NCBI GenBank assembly: GCA_903897855.1
Contig: CAIUDH010000038.1
Span: 1-47,498 of the forward strand
Length of the DNA: 47,498 nucleotides
Origin: an uncultured Bacteroidota bacterium
GTDB lineage: Bacteria > Bacteroidota > Bacteroidia > UKL13-3
Reading direction: 5' to 3'
Shown: one piece after another, positions 6,751-14,237 of the stretch
How the letters are laid out: the number at the start of each line of letters is the position of its first letter
Position numbering within the stretch: the stretch's first letter is position 1
Made by a program: the position numbers and the translations under genes
The notes under the pieces: generated by a model
Database searches by the model: none
Seen by the model: only the letters and a program-made list of their open reading frames with translations
Told to the model about the DNA's origin: nothing

Positions 6751-8136
6751 TTATAGAAGTTGATTTGCTAGGTTTGCCAAACCTGAACGTTCTCCTTTTT
6801 CCAGTGTGATATGAGCATATAATGGATTATCTTGAACCCTGTCAATCAAGTAAGATAATCCATTTGACTGTGAATCTAAATATGGAGTATCAATTTGATA
6901 AATATCTCCAGTGAATACTATTTTAGTTCCTTCACCTGCGCGAGTAATGATAGTTTTTATCTCATGCGGTGTCAGATTTTGTGCTTCATCTATAATAAAT
7001 AGAATATTTGAAAGACTTCGTCCTCTTATATAGGCCAATGGGACAATTACCAACTTTTCAAAAGCAATCATATCATTTATCTTCTTATATTCCTTGTCAG
7101 ACTCTTTCCATTGGTTCTGGATCATTTTCAGATTATCCCACAAAGGTTCCATGTATGGGTTAATTTTAGATTTAATATCACCTGGAAGAAACCCAATATC
7201 TTTGTTACTCAGCGGAACAATTGGCCTAGCTAAATAAATTTGGCTATATAGTGACTTTTGCTCTAAGGCAGCAGCCAGTGCCAATAACGTTTTCCCTGTT
7301 CCAGCAACACCTTGAATTGAAACCAAGGGTATGGATGGATTTAATATTGCATTAATTGCAAAAGACTGTTCGGCATTTCTTGCCTTTATTCCATAAGCGG
7401 TTGTTTTTCCAATCTTTTCGATTTTTTCACTAAGTGGGTTAAAATAACACAAAGCTGAAGAATAATCGTTTTTAAGTATGAAGTAGTGATTTGCTCTTGG
7501 CTTTGATTTAAAAAGTGATTTATATGAAACAACTCCTTTCTTTAATAATTCATCCAACACACTCGCTTTGACATCATCAAAATTTGTAATACCGGTATAA
7601 AGACTTTCTACATTTTTTATTTTCCCAGTTTCATAATCTTCTGCAGGCATGCTCATCGACTTGCTCTTCAATCTAAGATTTACATCTTTTGTTACAAGAA
7701 TTACATTTCGTTCGGTATGTTGTTCCTTCATTGCCAATGCGGCATTTAAGATTCTAAGGTCCGACTTACGTTCACCAAAAATGAGCTGAGCATCCATACT
7801 AGCCTCCTCTTTCATTATCACTTTAAACTTACCTTTGTTTTTTCCAGGAATAGGCAACCAATCATTTAGATGGTATTCACCGGAGAGTATATCCAAGTGG
7901 CGAATAAATTCTCTTGCTTCAAAATTTAATAAATTGTTCCCTTTTTTAAAGTTATCTAATTCTTCTAACACCGTAATCGGAATTGCAACATCATGTTCGC
8001 CAAAATTATTTATAGCATTATGGTCATATAAAATTACGGATGTGTCGAGAACAAAGATTTTAGTTGCCTTAGTAGCAATTTCTGACTTTACAGATTGGAT
8101 TCGTGGCCTCTTAATAGTAGTACTTTTTTTATTCAC
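6751..8136 (-). CDS. PIN domain - PhoH ATPase fusion protein
   Basis: The product has 461 residues. The N-terminal PIN nuclease fold (about 26-165) has D31 in FVLDTSVILYD and E59 in VLEELDNFKK as acidic-site candidates. The C-terminal PhoH P-loop ATPase has Walker A GVAGTGKT at 276-283 and Walker B IIDEAQN with D383 and E384. PhoH proteins are cytoplasmic and, in enteric bacteria, phosphate-starvation inducible; PhoH2-type PIN fusions have been reported to unwind and cleave RNA. The gene is divergent from the PhnZ-like operon and precedes the exported phosphoesterase, so phosphate control is plausible. I cannot tell whether it belongs functionally to phosphonate use or is a passenger. Confidence 0.88.
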   Translation of the reverse strand: MNKKSTTIKRPRIQSVKSEIATKATKIFVLDTSVILYDHNAINNFGEHDVAIPITVLEELDNFKKGNNLLNFEAREFIRHLDILSGEYHLNDWLPIPGKNKGKFKVIMKEEASMDAQLIFGERKSDLRILNAALAMKEQHTERNVILVTKDVNLRLKSKSMSMPAEDYETGKIKNVESLYTGITNFDDVKASVLDELLKKGVVSYKSLFKSKPRANHYFILKNDYSSALCYFNPLSEKIEKIGKTTAYGIKARNAEQSFAINAILNPSIPLVSIQGVAGTGKTLLALAAALEQKSLYSQIYLARPIVPLSNKDIGFLPGDIKSKINPYMEPLWDNLKMIQNQWKESDKEYKKINDMIAFEKLVIVPLAYIRGRSLSNILFIIDEAQNLTPHEIKTIITRAGEGTKIVFTGDIYQIDTPYLDSQSNGLSYLIDRVQDNPLYAHITLEKGERSGLANLANQLL

Positions 8137-8499
8137 TTTTCGTTCTTGAATAATTTGGATTCTAATGCAATTATTTTAATCATTCAATATTAAGGTAAGT
8201 GTTGAAGAATAATATTAATATTATAATAACTATTCAGTTCGATTTTTATCTCGGTATATCTAGGACATTAATTTGCCTTATTCCTGTTATATTATCTTTA
8301 GTTAAAATTATAATTACGTAATTGTTAGTGTAAAGATAATTTCTATCAAACACTATAAATTTCATCAAACGAAGGCCAAAAATAAATTATTTAGTAATAT
8401 AAAAATTGTTGATTTGAATTAATGTATTTATACTGAATTCAAAATCACAAACATCAATTATTATTTTGACTTTATATTAAAAAAACAAAAACTTCAAAA
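8137..8499. promoter_or_regulatory. Divergent 363-bp control region between phoH and the phnZ-like operon
   Basis: The stretch is very AT-rich and must hold both outward promoters. Two perfect palindromes stand out: TAATATTAATATTA near 8210-8223 and AATTACGTAATT near 8312-8323. I did not find a clean TAnnTTTG element for either direction. The palindromes are candidate operators only; AT-rich DNA makes such matches fairly likely by chance. Confidence 0.35.
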
Positions 8500-9084
8500 A
8501 TGATAGAAGAGAATGCAATTACAATAGCGGATGAAATAATTTTGTTAATTAACTCTAATGGAGGTTCTGAGTATATAGGCGAACCCGTGACAAAATTTGA
8601 GCACATAATTCAGAGCGCCATGATTGCAGAAGAAATGGGGCTATCGAATGAAATTGTTATTGCCGCTATGCTTCATGATATTGGACATATAATTGAGGAG
8701 GCCTCAGACTCAAATTCTATGGATTGCTTTGGTATAAGAGACCACGAAACAATTGGGGCAGCATATTTAAAATCAAAAGGATTTTCAGAATGCATTTGCC
8801 AATGTGTTCAAAATCATGTTTCGGCGAAAAGATATCTTTGTTATTTAGAAAAGAGCTATTATAACCAACTTTCTGAAGCGAGTAAAAAAACTCTTGAATT
8901 TCAAGGCGGTATAATGTCTGAATCAGAAGCGATTCAGTTTCAACTTAACCCTTTTTTCAAAGAAATAATTATTGTTCGTAGAATCGATGAATTAGCAAAA
9001 AAGGAGAACCTTACCTACCCACCTTTAAAAAAGTATCGCAATAAAATTATCTATCACCTTATAAACAAAGAATCTTTTGAGTAA
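8500..9084 (+). CDS. PhnZ-like HD-domain mixed-valence di-iron oxygenase for phosphonates
   Basis: The 194-residue product belongs to the phosphonate-associated HD family. It has the PhnZ-type EYIGEPVTKFEH motif (Y25, E28), HD-type metal ligands H35, H59-D60 (LHDIGH), H82, H106 and D163, and the downstream NHVSAKRYL signature of substrate-binding members. Characterised PhnZ uses O2 to cleave (R)-1-hydroxy-AEP into glycine and phosphate. PhnY, the oxygenase that normally makes that substrate from AEP, is absent from the window, so the enzyme may act on a substrate taken up ready-made or on a variant. It is the first gene of a four-gene operon and overlaps the next by 8 bases. Family assignment is strong; exact substrate unproven. 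Confidence 0.85.
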   Translation: MIEENAITIADEIILLINSNGGSEYIGEPVTKFEHIIQSAMIAEEMGLSNEIVIAAMLHDIGHIIEEASDSNSMDCFGIRDHETIGAAYLKSKGFSECICQCVQNHVSAKRYLCYLEKSYYNQLSEASKKTLEFQGGIMSESEAIQFQLNPFFKEIIIVRRIDELAKKENLTYPPLKKYRNKIIYHLINKESFE

Positions 9085-9757
9085 GCTTAAAATTAAAATG
9101 GTAGTTTTTGATATGGCTGGTACTACCGTGGATGAAGAAAACCTAGTATATCACACCATTCACCAATGCCTTAAGGATGAAAATATTTTCTGTTCCTTTG
9201 AAACAGTGCTTGTATTTTGTGCAGGTAAAGAGAAGAAAGATGCAATTTGTTCCATTTTAAAGGAATTAGTAGTGGATTATAATGAAATGATGATTGAAAG
9301 AATTCATTCTTCATTTCAAGAAAAATTGAAATCGAATTATCAAATAGCAGATATACATCCAATGCCATTTGCTGAAGAGGTTTTTAGTACTCTACGTAAT
9401 CAAGATATCAAGGTAATACTTAACACTGGTTATTCGCTTGAAGTGGCTAACTACTTGCTTAATCGGCTTGGTTGGACTGTTGGAGAAACGATTGATGGGC
9501 TAATTACAGCTTCGGATGTTGTTAATTCAAGACCTGATCCGTCTATGATAATACTAGCTATGGCTCAACATCATATTTTAGATCCGACCCAAGTAATAAA
9601 AATTGGGGATTCTATTATTGATATTGAAGAAGGGATAAATGCCAAATGTGGCAAGTCGATAGGAATAACTACAGGCGCGCACACTTATGAGCAACTAAGA
9701 AGTGCCAATCCTGATTTTATAGTTAGTAATTTAGAAGAAATAATAAAGCTTCTTTAA
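9077..9757 (+). CDS. Phosphonatase-like HAD hydrolase (PhnX-related, TIGR03351 type)
   Basis: The 226-residue HAD-superfamily product begins KMVVFDMAGTTVDEEN, with the nucleophile Asp in FDMAG as in PhnX (FDWAG). It later carries NTGYS (motif II), a Lys-containing cap region (AGKEKKDAI) and KIGDSIIDIEEGINA (the motif IV Asp set). It is clearly distinct from the true PhnX at 23333-24163 and matches the phosphonatase-like clade found beside the FAD family encoded two genes downstream. The start is TTG at 9077 overlapping the previous stop; ATG at 9098 (MVVFDMAG) is an alternative that removes the overlap. The stop overlaps the next ATG as TAATG. It likely hydrolyses a C-P or phosphoester bond in a phosphonoacetaldehyde relative. 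Confidence 0.8.
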   Translation: MSKLKIKMVVFDMAGTTVDEENLVYHTIHQCLKDENIFCSFETVLVFCAGKEKKDAICSILKELVVDYNEMMIERIHSSFQEKLKSNYQIADIHPMPFAEEVFSTLRNQDIKVILNTGYSLEVANYLLNRLGWTVGETIDGLITASDVVNSRPDPSMIILAMAQHHILDPTQVIKIGDSIIDIEEGINAKCGKSIGITTGAHTYEQLRSANPDFIVSNLEEIIKLL

Positions 9758-11064
9758 TGTTTATTAGCAAGCCAATCAGGGAAAGCCGTTTTTTAGCGAA
9801 ATGGCTTAATTCATCAGCATTTGTTTTTGCTCTATTGTTGTCCATTTCCTCATTTATGATTTACTGCTGCATGTATGGTTTTCGCAAACCTTACACAGTA
9901 GGTTTATATCAGAATGTTTTTTTTCTTGGTGTTTCTTATAAGGTTTGCTTGGTAATAGCTCAGGTTGTTGGTTATATGATTAGCAAGTTTTACGGAATAA
10001 AATTCATTTCGGAACTCGAGCCCCAAAAGCGTGCCTCATATATAATAATCGCAGTGCTCTTAGCTTGGTTTTCTTTGTTATTATTTGCAATAATCCCAGC
10101 ACCATACAATATCTTTTGTATGCTATTAAATGGATTACCGTTAGGTGTGATTTTTGGATTGGTATTTGGTTTTTTAGAAGGACGCAGAACTACGGAAATA
10201 CTAGGTGCCTTTCTTGTATCAAGCTTCATCTTCGGTTCTGGATTCGCCAAATCGGTAGGCAAATGGTTGCTTTTAGAGAAAAATGTATCCGATTGGTGGA
10301 TGCCCTTTATAGCCGGTTCATTATTTATTTTGCCACTACTAATTTTCGTACGTATTTTAAGCCATTCCTATGCACCAGATCAAACAGATATTGATCAACG
10401 TGCTATTCGAAATCCTATGACAATAGCAGATAGAAAAAACTTTTTTCGTGAGTTTAAATGGGCAATTATACCCGTGGTAATTACATATTCTTTTTTCACA
10501 GTGGTCCGCGACTTTAGTGAAGACTTTGCCAATGAATTATTTATTGAATTGGGCTATCAATCTCAAGTTGGCATTTTTGCTCAAATTAGCACCTTTATTT
10601 CACTTATAATTTTAATTGTTTTGGGCTCATTTTTTCTTATCAAGAGCAACGTAATAGCATTTTATACAGCCCATTCACTAATTATCGTTGGTGTGATTTT
10701 ATCCATTTTAACCACTCTGCTTTTTAATTCCCATTACATTTCACCAATTGTTTGGATTGTAACAGCAACATGTGGTTTATATATGGCCTATTTGCCATTT
10801 AACTGTATTTATTTTGAACGTTTTATTTCTGTATATAAATTAAAGGGCAATGTTGGATATTTAATGTACATAGCAGATGCCTTCGGTTATTTGGGTACCA
10901 TTTTAGTACTAATCATAAAAGAATTTGTATCATTTAAAGTAAAGTGGGTGTCTTTTTTTTCTTATTTGTACTATTTTGAAGGCGTATTAGGGATAATACT
11001 GATTAGTGTTACAATCTATTTTCATTATAAAAAGTTAAATAGCAAAACATATCAATATGACTAA
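9757..11064 (+). CDS. DUF5690-family 12-TM transporter-like membrane protein
   Basis: The 435-residue product has about 12 hydrophobic spans and an early MYGFRKPYTVG motif that recalls the RKP region of organophosphate:phosphate antiporters in the major facilitator superfamily. It also has IIAQVVGY-like and LPLGVIFGLVFGFLEGRR stretches typical of DUF5690 proteins. It lies inside the phosphonate operon, overlapping the upstream HAD gene by one base and the downstream FAD gene by eight, so co-translation is expected. No phosphonate ABC transporter is present in the window, making this the best candidate for inner-membrane uptake of the phosphonate. The family name is from memory; transport is inference from topology and context. 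Confidence 0.78.
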   Translation: MFISKPIRESRFLAKWLNSSAFVFALLLSISSFMIYCCMYGFRKPYTVGLYQNVFFLGVSYKVCLVIAQVVGYMISKFYGIKFISELEPQKRASYIIIAVLLAWFSLLLFAIIPAPYNIFCMLLNGLPLGVIFGLVFGFLEGRRTTEILGAFLVSSFIFGSGFAKSVGKWLLLEKNVSDWWMPFIAGSLFILPLLIFVRILSHSYAPDQTDIDQRAIRNPMTIADRKNFFREFKWAIIPVVITYSFFTVVRDFSEDFANELFIELGYQSQVGIFAQISTFISLIILIVLGSFFLIKSNVIAFYTAHSLIIVGVILSILTTLLFNSHYISPIVWIVTATCGLYMAYLPFNCIYFERFISVYKLKGNVGYLMYIADAFGYLGTILVLIIKEFVSFKVKWVSFFSYLYYFEGVLGIILISVTIYFHYKKLNSKTYQYD

Positions 11065-12181
11065 AAATGCTATAGTGGTAGGAGCTGGTATTGCAGGCCT
11101 TGCCATTGCAAGAGCACTTTCACTGAAAGGATATCAGGTGGATGTTTTTGAGAGGTCAGAAAGAGCTGTAGGTGCATCCATACGAAATTTCGGAATGATA
11201 TGGCCTATTGGTCAAGCCGCAGGTATTCAATACGAGCTCGCAATGCGCAGTAAGGGAATTTGGCAAGAAATAGCTAAAAAGGTTGGCTTCGGTTATAACC
11301 AAACAGGGAGCCTTCATGTTGCATACAATAATGAAGAATGGGAAGTAATACAAGAACTTTATGAGTCCTTCATTAGTGAAGGCAGAATTGTAGAATTACT
11401 TAGCAAGGAATTGGTGATTAATAAATTTCCAGAAATAAAATCTAAGAATTTATTTGGTGCATTGTATAGCGGTGCAGAGGCCATTATTAATCCTAGGTTG
11501 GCTATCCCTTTGATGGCTAGTTATCTCAACGAATCTTTAAATATTCAGTTTAAATTTGGAAAGTCGATATTGCATGTAGAGAATAACTTGGTTTTCACTA
11601 CTGATAAGATTCACCAGGCTGATTTAATAGTTATTTGCAATGGTGCCGATTTTGAAACGTTATACCCATCCATATTCCAATTGCAACCCATCACCAAGTG
11701 TAAATTACAAATGATGCGTTTCAAAAGCAGAGATGCCAATTATGATATTGGCACATCACTTTGTGGGGGACTTTCTTTAATACATTATGATAGCTTCAAG
11801 GTTGCACCTTCGCTTCAAAAATTAACAGAGAAATACCAACAGGAAATGCCAGAATACTTGTCGCATGGTATCCATGTAATGGTATCTCAAAATGAACTTG
11901 GTGAGTTAACTGTTGGTGATTCTCATCTATATGGATTAACGCATGACCCATTTGATCAAGCAGAAATAAATATGCTTATTCTAAAATATTTGCAAAATTT
12001 TTGCAGTACAAAGAGCTGGGACCTTCTGCAATCTTGGAATGGCATTTACGGAAAGCTAACCAATGGAGCTTCACATATGTTCATGGAAGTGGAAAAAAAT
12101 GTTTTCGTTTTTAATGGGCTTGGAAGTAGTGGTATGACCTTAAGTTTTGCTACGGCTGAAATGGTATTAGAATCAATTTGA
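11057..12181 (+). CDS. Phosphonate-associated FAD-dependent oxidoreductase (TIGR03364 type)
   Basis: The 374-residue DAO-like flavoprotein has a dinucleotide-binding site at residues 7-14 (VVGAGIAG). The signature ASIRNFGMIWPIGQ follows near residues 38-51, and a C-terminal FNGLGSSGMTLS loop contacts FAD in this fold. This clade is known to travel with phosphonatase-like HAD genes and phosphonate transporters, and members are thought to deaminate or demethylate aminophosphonates; I recall reports of activity on N-methyl-AEP. Its ATG sits inside the transporter gene (ATGACTAA overlap). It ends 6 bp from the convergent TonB receptor gene. The oxidised product would plausibly feed PhnX or the neighbouring HAD enzyme. 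Confidence 0.82.
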   Translation: MTKNAIVVGAGIAGLAIARALSLKGYQVDVFERSERAVGASIRNFGMIWPIGQAAGIQYELAMRSKGIWQEIAKKVGFGYNQTGSLHVAYNNEEWEVIQELYESFISEGRIVELLSKELVINKFPEIKSKNLFGALYSGAEAIINPRLAIPLMASYLNESLNIQFKFGKSILHVENNLVFTTDKIHQADLIVICNGADFETLYPSIFQLQPITKCKLQMMRFKSRDANYDIGTSLCGGLSLIHYDSFKVAPSLQKLTEKYQQEMPEYLSHGIHVMVSQNELGELTVGDSHLYGLTHDPFDQAEINMLILKYLQNFCSTKSWDLLQSWNGIYGKLTNGASHMFMEVEKNVFVFNGLGSSGMTLSFATAEMVLESI

Positions 12182-12187
12182 GTTAAA

Positions 12188-14230
12188 TTAAATAGCTGCT
12201 ATAACAGAGATTACAATACTTCTTCCTGTTCCATTAATACCGCTTCCATGTGTTCGATAATCTGCGTTTAAAATATTCTGAATTCCAAGGTTAAATGTAA
12301 AATGCTTCAAGGAATAATTTCCAGAGATGTTTATTATATTCCAGCCTGGTGTTCCACCTTTCTGTATTCTATTATCATCCTTATCACCTTGTGCTAATCT
12401 AGTCTGAGCCAGCGCATATTGATGTTCAATGCTTAACATCATATTCTTGTGATTGTAGGAAAGCACTGAAAAACCATTGATTGGTGGAATCCTTCTCATC
12501 GGTTCATTTCTGGAAATATTCTGACCATAAGTATATGTTGCATTCGACCTTACTTGAAACCTATTCGATATTTTATACTGTATTCCACCTTCAATTCCTT
12601 CGACAAATGATTCTTGATTATTTTCCTTAATATATACATTATACCCACCAACAACGGCACCAGGAACTTGAACTCGGCTTATTAAATTGGAAAGTTTCAT
12701 ATAAAAAACACTCACGGTGGCTTCTATAATTCGAGAATTTAGATGGTAGCCAATTTCTGTATTATAAGACTTTTCAGGTTTTAAATTTGATGCTGGAACT
12801 TCATATCGAAAATCAACCAATCCTAAAGTACCCATATCATCTATATTAGGAATTCGATAACAATTACTGAACGATATATAAATATTTTGAAAGTTATTAA
12901 TTGGATATAAGACTGCCAGATTTCCAACCAATGATGATGGTGTTACCTTAACTTCACCTAAGCTTAAGCTGGAAGTTGAGGTGTCCTTTATCATTACCTT
13001 ATATCTATTATACCTAATCCCAGTTTCTATTTGGAATTGGTTTATTTTAATATGATGAAGGGAATAAACTGAAGAATTTATTGTGATTGAATTATCGGGG
13101 TATAATCCTCTCAAATAAATTGTATTGTTATTTAAAATGGTCGTTTGGCTCTTTTTGCTATTCACTTTATCATAATAAAATTCAAGACCGCTATTACATT
13201 TCCAGTTTTTAGAAATATCCGATACTATATCTAGGGTTAAACCAGCAGTACCTACTTTATCTTCATCAATAAATTTATTAATATTACCATTTTTATGATA
13301 GCTTCTCCTTTCCAGGCTACTTTGCAACGAAGAAATAATTGAAATCTTTTCATACAATTTATTCTTTCCTTCCTTTTCCCATTTCATGTAGGCCAGTTGT
13401 CTTCTTTGTGGTGAGAAAATATAGTATTCATAGTTTTCTAATTTAACTCGGTAGTAAAGCGGAACATTTTTTTGTTCTAATTGTTGTATTGATACAGTGA
13501 GTATTGAACTGGTCCCTGTTTTCAGTTTGAGTTTAACATTCATCGAATTCTCCTTATAACCCGATGGAGATTGCAGTCCTGTGGTATCACCTCCAATAAG
13601 GTCGCCAAAGTTCCTCAGCGTACCGGAAATTAATAAGCCAACATTTTTACTCTCATATATTAGTTCACCATGGCTAGTGAATTCCATTTTTTGAGATACG
13701 GCTTTTAATATCACATTTGCCCCAAATTCATTTTTTGTTCGGAACGAAGGCTCTTTAGTAAATAATTGAATGGCACCACCCATGGCATCCGACCCATATT
13801 GAACGGAGCCTGTACCTCTAGTAACCTCTATTTTAGAAATGGAATAAACATCAATGGTATTCAGATATTGATTGGGTCCGTATCGATAAGTAGAATTATT
13901 CAACCTAATTCCATCAACAAGAAAGAGTATTTGATTGCCTGTTAACCCTCGAATAAAAGGCGATCCTCCTCCATGATTCGTTTTTTGAATAAATAATCCA
14001 AGATTCCCACTCAATGCTTCTGGAGTGCTACGTAAACCGCGATTGATAATTTCTTTTTGAACAACTAAATTAGATGAATAGGGTATGTTTTTAATTTCAC
14101 TTGAATTTCTTGTAGCAGTAACTATCACTGCATTAATGTTAATTGTTGTATCTGGTTTTTGAGTAGGCTTTGACTGAGCACTCGCAATTATTGGCATTAC
14201 AATCGTAAATAATAAAGAATATATTTTCAT
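12188..14230 (-). CDS. TonB-dependent outer-membrane receptor (BtuB/heme-receptor-like architecture)
   Basis: The product has about 680 residues from the ATG at 14230, which begins a good signal peptide (MKIYSLLFTIVMPIIASAQ). A longer frame reaches 14317 but would overlap the upstream gene and bury the signal peptide. A TonB-box-like INAVIVTATR precedes the plug domain (GLRSTPEALSGNLGLFIQK; GGGSPFIRGLTGNQILFLVD; RGTGSVQYGSDAMGGAI). A beta barrel follows and ends in AAI rather than the usual aromatic residue. Unlike SusC it lacks the carboxypeptidase-regulatory-like domain. It starts 7 bp after the phosphoesterase stop, so it is the last gene of the SusC-SusD-phosphoesterase operon. The ligand is unknown. 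Confidence 0.88.
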   Translation of the reverse strand: MKIYSLLFTIVMPIIASAQSKPTQKPDTTININAVIVTATRNSSEIKNIPYSSNLVVQKEIINRGLRSTPEALSGNLGLFIQKTNHGGGSPFIRGLTGNQILFLVDGIRLNNSTYRYGPNQYLNTIDVYSISKIEVTRGTGSVQYGSDAMGGAIQLFTKEPSFRTKNEFGANVILKAVSQKMEFTSHGELIYESKNVGLLISGTLRNFGDLIGGDTTGLQSPSGYKENSMNVKLKLKTGTSSILTVSIQQLEQKNVPLYYRVKLENYEYYIFSPQRRQLAYMKWEKEGKNKLYEKISIISSLQSSLERRSYHKNGNINKFIDEDKVGTAGLTLDIVSDISKNWKCNSGLEFYYDKVNSKKSQTTILNNNTIYLRGLYPDNSITINSSVYSLHHIKINQFQIETGIRYNRYKVMIKDTSTSSLSLGEVKVTPSSLVGNLAVLYPINNFQNIYISFSNCYRIPNIDDMGTLGLVDFRYEVPASNLKPEKSYNTEIGYHLNSRIIEATVSVFYMKLSNLISRVQVPGAVVGGYNVYIKENNQESFVEGIEGGIQYKISNRFQVRSNATYTYGQNISRNEPMRRIPPINGFSVLSYNHKNMMLSIEHQYALAQTRLAQGDKDDNRIQKGGTPGWNIINISGNYSLKHFTFNLGIQNILNADYRTHGSGINGTGRSIVISVIAAI

Positions 14231-14237
14231 GGCTATT

